A stretch of 64,000 nt of DNA from JALEFZ01 sp964564415 (GTDB lineage: Bacteria; Bacteroidota; Bacteroidia; J057), in assembly GCA_964564415.1 (NCBI GenBank), contig CAZMAV010000002.1, forward strand, positions 124,001 through 188,000, in the 5' to 3' direction. The notes under the pieces are model-generated. The model saw only the letters and a list, made by a program, of their open reading frames with translations, was not told where the DNA came from and did no database searches. Shown one piece after another: positions 1 through 7,883 of this stretch (its first letter is position 1; each line of letters opens with the position of its first letter). The position numbers and the translations under genes were made by a program.

Positions 1-106
1 TAATCCTTTCTTCGATTTCGGTGAGGCTATTTTCTTCTTTTTTTTCCTGCCCAAACGCCACAAACTGGGTCAACATAAGGGTCAGGGTCAAAAATAGATA
101 CTTCAT
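1..106 (-). CDS. Secreted protein, N-terminal fragment
   Basis: This open frame starts at an ATG (106-104) and runs off the window edge after 35 codons. The visible part is a type I signal peptide: MKY, then a hydrophobic stretch of Leu and Thr, then a cleavage-like site at A-F-G before Gln20. A Glu/Lys-rich mature start follows. It begins 19 bp after the stop of the membrane protein encoded just upstream, so it is probably the third gene of the sigma-factor operon. Its function cannot be read from 35 residues. Confidence 0.6.
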   Translation of the reverse strand, partial: MKYLFLTLTLMLTQFVAFGQEKKEENSLTEIEERI

Positions 107-125
107 ATTCAGAGAGTTAATCTTT

Positions 126-992
126 TTACTTTGTTTTTTCTTCTGGTTGATAAGTTTTTCTGGTAATGGATACATTGAAAAACTTGATTTCGATGGTCTT
201 CTTTTTGCCATACTTGGTCATTTCTTCCTCTACCTTGACGGGAGAGGGAAGGTCGGACTTTTTGTCATTCAGTTTTTCGATGGCAAAAGACACGGCATCC
301 TGTAGGCTGATGGTATTCAGGTCAATCTCGGTTTTGTGAGAATTGATTTTCTGGATAGCTGTCGCCTTCTGAGGTTTACTTTGTTTCACAGGTAGGGGAG
401 AAATCTTTGTGTTAATTTTCTCCGGTTTTACATTTGCCAGGCTTGGGGTCTTTTCAGGTTCCCAGTCGATGGCTTTCAGGTTCAGGTTTTGCCTTTCTTC
501 TCTAATGGTTGCGGCTGCGATTTGCTGCCTCTCCACCTTATCGAGGGTGAGGGGCTGACGGGATCTTCCTGTCGGAGCGAAGTAATCCTCTTCATTTTCT
601 TTGCTTTTGGAGGAAGTTGAGGCGTTTTTTCTTTCGGAGTCCTCCTCGTTATCCTTTTTGCGAAGCTGCTCGAGGGTAGCAAGCTCACGGCGATAGTTGT
701 CGTGGTTGGAGAGGGAACCTCCCTCCTGCTTTTGGGTTTCTGCTACCTGTTGAGGTTGCTGAAGCTCCTGTCGGGCGAGAATCCATACGCTGACCAGGAC
801 GGCGAGTGTCGCCGCAATGGCCAGGTAGGGCTTCCAGGTCTGCCATAGTCCTGATTTTCGACGGATGTCCTCCTCGATGGCAGGCCACAGATCTATGTCC
901 GGTTCCTCCTCTCGATGCTCAAACTTATTTTTGAGCAATCCTCTTAATTCTGGTTCCTTTCCCATGAGGTTATACAAATTGATTTTACTCAT
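126..992 (-). CDS. Single-pass membrane protein, putative partner of the ECF sigma factor
   Basis: This 288-residue protein has about 48 cytoplasmic residues at the N-terminus, then one transmembrane helix at about residues 56-72 (YLAIAATLAVLVSVWILA), then a long charged region. That region is rich in Glu, Lys and Gln and probably periplasmic. It lies 35 bp downstream of an ECF sigma factor gene on the same strand. This arrangement and topology are those of many Bacteroidota anti-sigma factors, but no recognisable zinc anti-sigma motif (HxxxCxxC) is present. The role as a sigma regulator is therefore inferred from context only. A shorter parallel protein sits beside the second sigma gene at 4102-4686. 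Confidence 0.6.
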   Translation of the reverse strand: MSKINLYNLMGKEPELRGLLKNKFEHREEEPDIDLWPAIEEDIRRKSGLWQTWKPYLAIAATLAVLVSVWILARQELQQPQQVAETQKQEGGSLSNHDNYRRELATLEQLRKKDNEEDSERKNASTSSKSKENEEDYFAPTGRSRQPLTLDKVERQQIAAATIREERQNLNLKAIDWEPEKTPSLANVKPEKINTKISPLPVKQSKPQKATAIQKINSHKTEIDLNTISLQDAVSFAIEKLNDKKSDLPSPVKVEEEMTKYGKKKTIEIKFFNVSITRKTYQPEEKTK

Positions 993-1027
993 TGATAGAT
1001 TGAAGTTTTTGAATATTAAGTCGCATT

Positions 1028-1582
1028 TCAGCCACTGGCTTTGGCATTTAAAAACTTCATTCTGAGCTGAAGCATCTTTTTGGCTCGTGAGAGCTGAGAC
1101 TTTGAGGTCCCTTCAGAAATTTTCAGCGTCTTGGCGATTTCCTGATGAGAATACCCTTCGATGACATACATGTTAAAGACTGTCCGGTATCCCGCAGGTA
1201 GTTGCTGCACCAATTTTATTATTTCGTTGGTGCTTAGCTTGGTCAAGGCATCGGCTTCAAAATGCTGGTCATGGGCTTCATTGATGTCGACCATGAAGTA
1301 TTTTGATTTTTTTCGATAGTGCTCGATAGCCGTATGTATCATAATCCTCCTGATCCATCCTTCAAAAGAGCCCTTTTCCTTAAAGGTGTTGATCTTTTTA
1401 TAGACCTTAACAAATCCATCCTGTAGGATATCCTGGGCATCTTCCTTGCATTCGGCATAGCGTAGGCATATGCTAAACATCAGTCGGTAGTATCGCTGGT
1501 AAAGGGCCTTTTGAAGCACTGGATTTTCCTGCTTACAGCCGTCTAACAGTTCCTTTTCAGTGTATGAACTTGCTATACGCAT
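1028..1582 (-). CDS. ECF-type RNA polymerase sigma factor
   Basis: This 184-residue protein has the sigma-70 region 2 signature (DAQDILQDGFVKVYKKI, about residues 47-63) and a region 4 helix-turn-helix (GYSHQEIAKTLKISEGTSKS near residues 143-162). The GTSKSQLSRAK segment is the recognition helix. Size and layout fit extracytoplasmic-function sigma factors that direct RNA polymerase to stress or envelope promoters. It heads a probable three-gene operon with a single-pass membrane protein and a secreted protein. The gene is divergent from tsf, separated by about 240 bp. Confidence 0.9.
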   Translation of the reverse strand: MRIASSYTEKELLDGCKQENPVLQKALYQRYYRLMFSICLRYAECKEDAQDILQDGFVKVYKKINTFKEKGSFEGWIRRIMIHTAIEHYRKKSKYFMVDINEAHDQHFEADALTKLSTNEIIKLVQQLPAGYRTVFNMYVIEGYSHQEIAKTLKISEGTSKSQLSRAKKMLQLRMKFLNAKASG

Positions 1583-1753
1583 AGGACATTGTAGGGAAGA
1601 TTCTTTGGGGTAGAAGTAAAGATGGGCACGAGGGTTGCATGAATGACAAGAAAAAATACGAAAAAATCCTGTCAGGGAATACTGGGATTTAAGAATTTGA
1701 TTTTGAATAAGTTAACTTAACATTAAAACTTTAGGATTCTCGGGGGGGATTGA

Positions 1754-1784
1754 TTGCACCTTGAGGGGAAAAATCCTAATTTTG
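1754..1784 (+). promoter_or_regulatory. Predicted Bacteroidota-type promoter of tsf
   Basis: A TTG at 1754-1756 is followed, after exactly 20 bp, by TAATTTTG (1777-1784). This matches the TTTG / TAnnTTTG promoter of the Bacteroidota primary sigma factor. Transcription would start near 1790, about 35 bp before the tsf ATG at 1826. It also shows that the upstream in-frame TTG is promoter sequence and not a start codon. Confidence 0.65.
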
Positions 1785-1825
1785 CCCGAGTTTTTCCTTA
1801 CTATATTAAATTTCAAACTAATCCG

Positions 1826-2671
1826 ATGGCAACTAAGGTTACAGCAAAAGATGTAAACCGGTTAAGACAGGCAACTGGCGCTGGTATGATGGACTGCAAG
1901 AAAGCACTGACCGAGGCGGAAGGTGATTTTGATAAAGCAGTAGAAATTCTTCGCAAAAAGGGACAAAAGGTATCTGCCAAGCGTGCCGACAGAGATGCGA
2001 AGGAGGGAGCTGTTTTTATCGAAACCAACGAGGGTGGAACAGAAGCGACTATCATCGAGCTCAACTGCGAAACAGATTTTGTCGCTCGCAATGACGATTT
2101 TCAGGAAATTGGTAAGTCTATCGTTGCGCTGGCCTCAAAAGAAAAGCCCGCAGACCTCAATGCTTTGATGGGATTGAAGATTGATGGAAACTCTGTAGAG
2201 AATGTCCTGACTGATGCCATGGGTAAAATTGGGGAAAAGCTTCAAATCGGAACCTTTGAGCGCATCGAAGGTGACAAGGTCGTTTCCTACATTCACCCCG
2301 GAGCCAGAATTGGCGTAGCCGTTGCCTTTAGCGGAAAGACCGACAAAGAAGTCGCCGAAGTAGGAAAAGACGTGGCTATGCAGATTGCAGCCATGAATCC
2401 TGTTGCCGTTGACAAGGACGGAGTGCCTGAAAATATTATCGAGAAAGAGAAAGAAATCGGTATGGAGCAGGCCAAAGCCGAAGGTAAGCCAGAAAAAATC
2501 TGGGATAAGATAGCCATGGGTAAGGTCAATAAGTTCCTCAAAGAAAATACCCTGGTCAACCAGGACTTTGTCAAGGATACCTCTCGTTCTATCAAGCAGT
2601 ACATCAAGGACGAACTTGGAGGCGATATAGCCGTGAGTGAGTTCAAGCGGGTACAACTTGGACAGAACTAA
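1826..2671 (+). CDS. tsf: Translation elongation factor Ts
   Basis: EF-Ts is the guanine nucleotide exchange factor that recycles EF-Tu-GDP to EF-Tu-GTP. The N-terminal UBA-like domain (VNRLRQATGAGMMDCKKAL) and the signature ELNCETDFVARND are clear, and the length (about 281 residues) is normal. I chose the ATG at 1826 over an in-frame TTG at 1754 because known EF-Ts proteins begin close to the UBA domain and because the TTG lies in the predicted promoter. rpsB, its usual upstream partner, is absent here. A strong hairpin terminator follows, then pyrH. Confidence 0.97.
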   Translation: MATKVTAKDVNRLRQATGAGMMDCKKALTEAEGDFDKAVEILRKKGQKVSAKRADRDAKEGAVFIETNEGGTEATIIELNCETDFVARNDDFQEIGKSIVALASKEKPADLNALMGLKIDGNSVENVLTDAMGKIGEKLQIGTFERIEGDKVVSYIHPGARIGVAVAFSGKTDKEVAEVGKDVAMQIAAMNPVAVDKDGVPENIIEKEKEIGMEQAKAEGKPEKIWDKIAMGKVNKFLKENTLVNQDFVKDTSRSIKQYIKDELGGDIAVSEFKRVQLGQN

Positions 2672-2692
2672 AGCAGGTTAAGAGAAAGGAAC

Positions 2693-2722
2693 AAAGAGAG
2701 TTTTTACGACTCTCTTTTTTTT
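2693..2722 (+). terminator. Intrinsic terminator between tsf and pyrH
   Basis: Perfect 9-bp stem AAAGAGAGT / ACTCTCTTT (2693-2701 and 2709-2717) with a 7-nt loop, followed by a T run. It lies 21 bp after the tsf stop and suggests that pyrH has its own promoter or depends on readthrough. Confidence 0.8.
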
Positions 2723-2812
2723 AACCTTTGTAAAAAATATACTTCGGGCTAGCCCCGTTTTTGGGTATATTACCACGATTTATCATCCATAACTTATTTC
2801 TAATCAGCTCAG

Positions 2813-3526
2813 ATGGCGACCAAGTACAAGCGAATTCTGTTAAAACTAAGCGGAGAAGCCCTCATGGGCCAAAAGGACTTTGGTATCGACAATGATACGC
2901 TGGCCTTTTATGCAAGGGAAATCCTGGACGTAACCGCAAAGGGTGTTCAGGTCGCCATCGTCGTAGGTGGGGGCAATATCTTTCGGGGAATTCAGGGAGC
3001 CAGTACCGGTATGGGTCGGGCACACTCAGACTACATGGGAATGCTTGCCACCGTGATCAATGGCATGGCCCTTCAAGATGCCCTTGAGCAGCAAGGAGCC
3101 CAGGTTCGCCTACAGTCTGCTATCGGAATGGACAAAATATGTGAGCCTTATATCCGCCGCAGGGCCATTCGCCACCTGGAAAAAGGGCGTATAGTAGTAT
3201 TCGGTGCGGGAACTGGGAATCCATTTTTCACCACCGATACAGCCGCCTCCCTTAGGGCCATTGAAATAGACGCAGAGGTAGTTTTGAAAGGTACCCGGGT
3301 AGACGGAGTATATAACACTGATCCTGCCAAGGACGCCAGCGCAAAGAAATTTGAGACCATCACCTTTAACGAAGTGCTGAGGGATCAACTCAGGGTCATG
3401 GATATGACAGCCTTTACCCTTTGTCAGGAAAACGATCTTCCCATCGTGATTTTTGACATCAATCAGGGAGGGAATCTGTCCCGTATTGTTGTGGGTGAGC
3501 ATGTGGGAACCCTGGTGGCCAACTAA
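2813..3526 (+). CDS. pyrH: Uridylate kinase
   Basis: PyrH phosphorylates UMP to UDP with ATP in de novo pyrimidine synthesis. It belongs to the amino acid kinase fold. The start MATKYKRILLKLSGEALMG contains the Lys-rich nucleotide-binding loop (LKLSGEAL), followed by the VGGGNIFRG glycine loop and the GTGNPFFTTDTAA segment typical of bacterial UMP kinases. Length (237 residues) is standard. It keeps the usual tsf-pyrH order, but the gene for ribosome recycling factor (frr), often next, is replaced here by a convergent sigma-factor operon. Confidence 0.96.
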   Translation: MATKYKRILLKLSGEALMGQKDFGIDNDTLAFYAREILDVTAKGVQVAIVVGGGNIFRGIQGASTGMGRAHSDYMGMLATVINGMALQDALEQQGAQVRLQSAIGMDKICEPYIRRRAIRHLEKGRIVVFGAGTGNPFFTTDTAASLRAIEIDAEVVLKGTRVDGVYNTDPAKDASAKKFETITFNEVLRDQLRVMDMTAFTLCQENDLPIVIFDINQGGNLSRIVVGEHVGTLVAN

Positions 3527-3552
3527 GCCTTTGTCCATACAAAAATAAAGAA

Positions 3553-3581
3553 AGCGGTAGAAGGAAAGACCTTCTGCCGCT
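3553..3581. terminator. Bidirectional hairpin terminator
   Basis: 12-bp stem AGCGGTAGAAGG / CCTTCTGCCGCT with one G-T pair and a 5-nt loop. It sits between convergent ends of pyrH (3526) and the membrane protein gene ending at 3614, so it could serve both. Confidence 0.7.
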
Positions 3582-3613
3582 CTCGATTTAGGATAAATTT
3601 TTGTTTTGCCGGT

Positions 3614-4090
3614 CTAGAGGGAATCTTCAAACGTGGCGTAAACCGAATCTTCGTCTGGATGATGCCCTACTTTCAGGGCGCTGTCCATTGTGGTGGAATC
3701 CGCAAAAGGAGCAAACTGCCTGGAGTGCTCACCGTCGAAGAGGCCGGAAACATCAAAAAACTGAATACTCACCACAAAGACAATCATGGCAGCCGCTACC
3801 TGCCAGGCCGGCACAGGATGGCGAAGGACACGGAGGACAGGGCTTTCTTTTTTCTTAGCTCTGAGGCGCTGTTGAAGTCGATGCTGAATATCGCTGCGAG
3901 GAGTCAGGTTGGGACGGGTTTCCCGAAGCAACTCGGAAGACCATACCACGAGCTCTCTCATTTGCCTGTATTCTCTTTCGCTGACCTCTGAAAGCACCTC
4001 TGCCCGCTCCTCTAAGGATAGATCGGCAAAGTCTTTTTCTCTGACCAGTGCTTCCAGATCGAAGTCTTGATGCATTGTCGATTTTTCCAT
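3614..4090 (-). CDS. Membrane protein, putative anti-sigma partner
   Basis: This 158-residue protein has an acidic cytoplasmic N-terminus containing DLSLEERAEVLSEVSEREY, a single transmembrane helix at about residues 97-110 (VAAAMIVFVVSIQFF), and a short extracytoplasmic tail. It is translated 11 bp after the ECF sigma gene at 4102-4686, so the two almost certainly form an operon. The cytoplasmic segment, the single helix and the gene order suggest an anti-sigma factor, but no diagnostic motif is present. The function is inferred from context. Confidence 0.65.
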   Translation of the reverse strand: MEKSTMHQDFDLEALVREKDFADLSLEERAEVLSEVSEREYRQMRELVVWSSELLRETRPNLTPRSDIQHRLQQRLRAKKKESPVLRVLRHPVPAWQVAAAMIVFVVSIQFFDVSGLFDGEHSRQFAPFADSTTMDSALKVGHHPDEDSVYATFEDSL

Positions 4091-4101
4091 TTACAAAAAA
4101 T

Positions 4102-4686
4102 TTATCCTCTCTTTGGATCAAATACCTGCATGTTTTTAGCAAGCTTTTTCAACGCGTAAAAAATCCTCGACTTGACCGTCCCTTCTGAACAGGCCGTGAT
4201 TTCGGAGATTTCTTTTATCGATAATTCCTCCCTGAATCGGAGGAAGAAAACTTCTTTATGCTTTTGGCTCAACTGCTGAATTTCACCTTCAAGGACTTCC
4301 CTGAATTTTTCCCGGTCTAGCTGTCCCTCATCCATCCAAGCTCCCACCGGAAGGTGAGAGAGATCGTCCACCCGGCTCACGATCCTTCGGACTTCCTGCG
4401 TCCGATACTCATTCTTTACCATGTTTGAAGCGATGGTATAAATCCAGGTAGAAAACTTTCTTCCCGACTGGTAGAGATGAGGCTTTTCCAGCAACTTCAT
4501 GAAGAGGTCCTGAAGAAAATCCTGGGCCTTGATCTCCTCCCGGTTGAGCATGCGATAGAAATAATGTAGCATCCTGGAACTGTACCTTTGGTACAACTCA
4601 TCAAAGGCCTCTTCGTCTTGTTTGGCGATAAGGGCCATCAGTTCTTCATCACTCGCATGTCTGTAATCGGGCTTTAGAAAGCGCAT
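4102..4686 (-). CDS. ECF-type RNA polymerase sigma factor
   Basis: This is a 194-residue sigma-70 family protein. Region 2 is visible as DEEAFDELYQRYSSRMLHYF followed by AQDFLQDLFMKLLEKP, and region 4 as LSIKEISEITACSEGTVKS, a canonical helix-turn-helix. It is distinct in sequence from the sigma factor at 1028-1582. The downstream gene encodes a one-helix membrane protein that is probably its regulator. Expression is monocistronic or bicistronic, running toward pyrH. Confidence 0.9.
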   Translation of the reverse strand: MRFLKPDYRHASDEELMALIAKQDEEAFDELYQRYSSRMLHYFYRMLNREEIKAQDFLQDLFMKLLEKPHLYQSGRKFSTWIYTIASNMVKNEYRTQEVRRIVSRVDDLSHLPVGAWMDEGQLDREKFREVLEGEIQQLSQKHKEVFFLRFREELSIKEISEITACSEGTVKSRIFYALKKLAKNMQVFDPKRG

Positions 4687-4836
4687 GTACCCAGCATGAT
4701 TTGCAAGGGTCTACACCCTAAGTCTAGGTAGGTTCAATTTATCCCAAACATTTTTTTGATCCGCTGTAATCAAAGATGATTATGATCGATGTTCAATCCC
4801 TACATTACTTTAGAAATTTATGGGTGAAAATCGCTT

Positions 4837-5925
4837 TTATTGATCCTTGTCTTCATCGGCCAGTCCGTAGTAGAAGTTTAGGATAATAGAATGTTTGGCT
4901 GGTAATTTTTGATTGTAGTCAAGCCGGGACCAATACTGGGGACCCACCTTTTCCTCGTGAAGTTCGCCGTCTTCCTCTCTGACAATTACGCTGTATGATT
5001 CTGTCTTTCTCCCTTCTTTCCAATCTTTTCCCTGGCTGGGAAGTTGTGGCCACTGGGGATCATGGTTTTGGGCAGCTGCCTGAAGAGGAGGCTTGGCTAC
5101 CCAATCCTTGATGGTAAATTTGTATTTGGTGCCATAGATAGGAACTCGGTCGTAGACAGGGACTTTTTTGTTTTCTGTACGTGTCTCGTAGATAGGTTCT
5201 TTGCAGTATTTGTCCACAAAATAACCATTGCCCTTGTCGATCTTTCCACAGACGTAGGTTCTCTCCCCTACCTTGACTCTTTTTTCAATGGTCTTATTTT
5301 CATAGCCCCTCAGGACTTTGTTGTAGCCTTTCACGGCTTTGAATGAACGGACGTTGTAGGCGCCTTGAGGGAGGTCCCAGCTTTCTCGTTTGGTAGGTTC
5401 AAAGTGAAATGCCTCTACACTCCTCTCCCACTTAAAATCCTGAACGGTGACATCCACGGTTTTTTGCAGAGCCTGAAAACCGAAGATGCTGACGAGAATG
5501 GCCGTAATAGCGGCAGCTATTTTTCCAAAATATCCTTTTTTACGCGGCTTCTTTTTTTGATAGTCCTTTTCCTCGGGATGATAGGTTCTTTCCCGCTCGA
5601 AGCTAGCGGTGGGTACCTCATGGCTATGATACTCCCTCGTTTGTAGGTCCTCATCCCCGGAGGCCTCATCTCTGGGATTGCCACAGGAGGCGCAGTGTGT
5701 ATTGGCGGCTTTGTTTTGTGTGTTACAATGTCCACAAATCCAGTCTACCCCGGCTTGAGCCTCTTTGATACGCTTTTCGTCTTTGACGATTTCTGCATGG
5801 GAAGGCAGGTAAAAACGAACATTTTCAGGGCGTGAAGCTCCACAGTTGGGGCATTTGGTTTCCGGACCTAAGACCCCTACGTTTCCACAGGTGGGACAAT
5901 CCCAGCGACCGACGTACACTGACAT
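4837..5925 (-). CDS. Double zinc-ribbon membrane protein
   Basis: This 362-residue protein starts with two zinc-ribbon or RanBP2-like modules. The first uses CPTC (residues 10-13) and CPNC (27-30); the second uses CGHC (about 64-67) and CASC (78-81). A Lys/Arg-rich linker leads to one transmembrane helix near residues 135-153 (FGKIAAAITAILVSIFGFQ). The rest is a beta-rich, probably extracytoplasmic domain of about 200 residues with repeated Arg-Glu-Tyr-Lys strands. It is next to an SPFH/SHOCT protein gene on the same strand, 179 bp away. In Bacillus subtilis the YdjG (zinc ribbon plus membrane helix) and YdjI (SPFH) proteins work together at the membrane with PspA. A comparable pairing is suggested here, but no PspA gene is in the window. 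Confidence 0.6.
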   Translation of the reverse strand: MSVYVGRWDCPTCGNVGVLGPETKCPNCGASRPENVRFYLPSHAEIVKDEKRIKEAQAGVDWICGHCNTQNKAANTHCASCGNPRDEASGDEDLQTREYHSHEVPTASFERERTYHPEEKDYQKKKPRKKGYFGKIAAAITAILVSIFGFQALQKTVDVTVQDFKWERSVEAFHFEPTKRESWDLPQGAYNVRSFKAVKGYNKVLRGYENKTIEKRVKVGERTYVCGKIDKGNGYFVDKYCKEPIYETRTENKKVPVYDRVPIYGTKYKFTIKDWVAKPPLQAAAQNHDPQWPQLPSQGKDWKEGRKTESYSVIVREEDGELHEEKVGPQYWSRLDYNQKLPAKHSIILNFYYGLADEDKDQ

Positions 5926-6063
5926 GGTGATCTGTATTAAAAAATAAAAAGTACCCTTGCAGACTTTTTTCTGTCGCCCTTTACAGGGCTTTCTGCAATC
6001 CTAAATAAATTAGGTTAGAGGAAGGAGAACAAAATATAAGGGGAGGTAATGATTTTTATAAAG

Positions 6064-6092
6064 AAAAAGCGAAGCTTCAGGCCTCGCTTTTT
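6064..6092 (-). terminator. Intrinsic terminator after the SPFH gene
   Basis: 9-bp stem AAAAAGCGA / TCGCTTTTT with an 11-nt loop, 12 bp past the stop of the SPFH-domain gene. On the minus strand the stem ends in T residues, as expected of an intrinsic terminator. Confidence 0.65.
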
Positions 6093-6104
6093 CGGAAAAG
6101 ATCT

Positions 6105-7121
6105 TTAGAGTTTGGCGAGCAATTCTTTTTTCTTCTCGTTGAATTCCTCTTCTGTGATGAGCCCTTCTTTTTTAAGCTCACCAAGTTTTTTGAGGGTATC
6201 CATGATATCATCCTTGCTGGGAGCTTCGCCTTGGCCTTGGTCGCCTTGCTGCTGCCCCTGGTTGTTCATCATGTTCATCATCATTTGCCCCATGGCAAAT
6301 CCTGTGCCCATCTCTACACCGGTATTTCCTCCGGAAGGATTTTCTGCTGCTTTTTCTACTGCATTGGCGGCTTGAAACTGCATGAATTTCTGCATGTCGC
6401 CGACCATGTTCATCTGAGTATTCTTGTTGAGGTACTCACGAAGTTCGTCGGGCAGGGTAATGGACTGGATGGAAAAGTCGGTCAGTTCCAGGCCAAATTG
6501 ATCGAGGTATTCAGCAATACGGGGCTGGAGGGCAGCAGCGAATTCAGACTTTTGCGCCTGCATCTGGACAAAAGAGAAATTGGTTTCTGCCATCTCTGCT
6601 ACCACCTCAGTAAAGCGGTCAACCAACTTTCCTTTGATGGTTCCGTCCACTTCACTTAGTGTAAGAATGGGATTGGTTCCCGCCAGTTCTTTGAAAAACT
6701 TTTCAAAGTCAGCAATGCGGAAATTGTAGGAACCGAAGGCCCTGAATTCTACCTGACCAAACTTGGAGTCGGGAATGGTAACCGGGCTGGGGGTACCCCA
6801 CTTGTTATCGGTAAACTGTCGGGTATTGAAGAAATAGACATCGACTTTGAAGGGGGAGTCGAATCCGTACTTCCAGGAGTTGAGGCTGGTGAGGATGGGC
6901 ATATTGCGAGTGGTCAACTCATGACGCCCTGGCTGATAGATATCGGCCATTTTTCCTTCATTGATCAGGATAGCGGCTTGTGATTCGCGGACGGTGAGCT
7001 GGGCTCCCATCTTAATTTCCTTATCCTGGTCTGGAAATTTCCACATTAAGACGTCGCGGGAAAAGTCCACCCACTCTATGACGTCAATAAATTGTCCTTT
7101 GATAAAGTCAAAAATGCCCAT
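6105..7121 (-). CDS. SPFH-domain protein with C-terminal SHOCT domain (YdjI-like)
   Basis: This 338-residue protein has an SPFH/band-7-like core at about residues 30-240, including the ELTTRNMPILTSL and DFSIQSITLPDELREYLN segments of the 'virion core protein' family. A Gly/Met/Gln-rich linker follows (GFAMGQMMMNMMNNQGQQQG). A short SHOCT helix pair ends the protein (LGELKKEGLITEEEFNEKK). There is no N-terminal membrane helix, so it is probably a cytoplasmic scaffold attached to membranes. Bacterial relatives such as YdjI help to localise stress proteins. The neighbouring zinc-ribbon gene supports that reading. Its start is unambiguous (MGIFDFIKGQFIDVIEW). Confidence 0.8.
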   Translation of the reverse strand: MGIFDFIKGQFIDVIEWVDFSRDVLMWKFPDQDKEIKMGAQLTVRESQAAILINEGKMADIYQPGRHELTTRNMPILTSLNSWKYGFDSPFKVDVYFFNTRQFTDNKWGTPSPVTIPDSKFGQVEFRAFGSYNFRIADFEKFFKELAGTNPILTLSEVDGTIKGKLVDRFTEVVAEMAETNFSFVQMQAQKSEFAAALQPRIAEYLDQFGLELTDFSIQSITLPDELREYLNKNTQMNMVGDMQKFMQFQAANAVEKAAENPSGGNTGVEMGTGFAMGQMMMNMMNNQGQQQGDQGQGEAPSKDDIMDTLKKLGELKKEGLITEEEFNEKKKELLAKL

Positions 7122-7226
7122 GATTCCTTTTTTCTGTTATGATTCAGAAGTAATATATGAGGTTAAAATGAAAATAGGGAAGTTAAATCAGAAAAATTCC
7201 CACATTTCTAGAGAAGAGACAAAGGC

Positions 7227-7745
7227 TTATTTAGCGGGTCTCTTGTAGACAGGAACGGTAGAGCAAGGTTCACCAAAGCTGAGTTTTTTTACCCTGGCCA
7301 TGAGCCTTTGGGTAGCTTCGACATAGATAGAAGTAGGTATTTCAATATCGCTGCATCCTTTGAGTACCACAGGTCGATCGGTGAATTCTTCCCAAACAAT
7401 GTCGTTGAGTACTTCTCTCCATAGCACCAGCTCCAGATCTTGTTCCGTACCAAAGACGACGGTTTTGGCAAAGGGTTGGAGTTTAATTGTAAGAATCATC
7501 CAGGCCCAGGTCTGTATGATGGCATCAACAGAGCAGGTTATGGCTACGTGTTTGCCTTCATACTGGCTCCACTCGTGCTCCTTGACCCAGGTTCGGAAGT
7601 CTCTTTCCCTAAGGATCATTCCCTGAAACAACTGATCCTTGATATCTATGAGGACTCTTTCACCTTTTGGGTAATGATCTTCCAACTTAAAGGTAACGAG
7701 GGGGCTATTTGCGAGGCGATTGACGACTTCGGACATGAGTAGCAA
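7227..7745 (-). CDS. DUF2480 family protein
   Basis: This 172-residue protein is widespread in Bacteroidota and has no known function. The family pattern is clear: EVVNRLANSPLVTFKLEDHY at the start, then DIKDQLFQGMILRERDFR, and a C-terminal FGEPCSTVPVYK with the conserved Cys. Many residues are shared with other DUF2480 members as I know them. The annotated start has a second in-frame ATG three codons later (7736), which may be the real start. It stands alone, with about 100 bp to the SPFH gene. Confidence 0.8.
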   Translation of the reverse strand: MLLMSEVVNRLANSPLVTFKLEDHYPKGERVLIDIKDQLFQGMILRERDFRTWVKEHEWSQYEGKHVAITCSVDAIIQTWAWMILTIKLQPFAKTVVFGTEQDLELVLWREVLNDIVWEEFTDRPVVLKGCSDIEIPTSIYVEATQRLMARVKKLSFGEPCSTVPVYKRPAK

Positions 7746-7883
7746 TTTTTTGGGTGTCTCTCGTACCAGGGTAGAGATTCCCTGGCAAAGCTTCTAATTA
7801 ATATAAGAATTAAGACTTAGATATACGAATCCCTGGCTACTGGGTTGATGTAGGCCGGAGGTAAGTAAAAGGGCTGAGGAATG

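Noticed and set aside
1754..1825. N-terminal extension of tsf from a TTG start
   Set aside because: It runs through the predicted promoter and adds residues not found in EF-Ts proteins.
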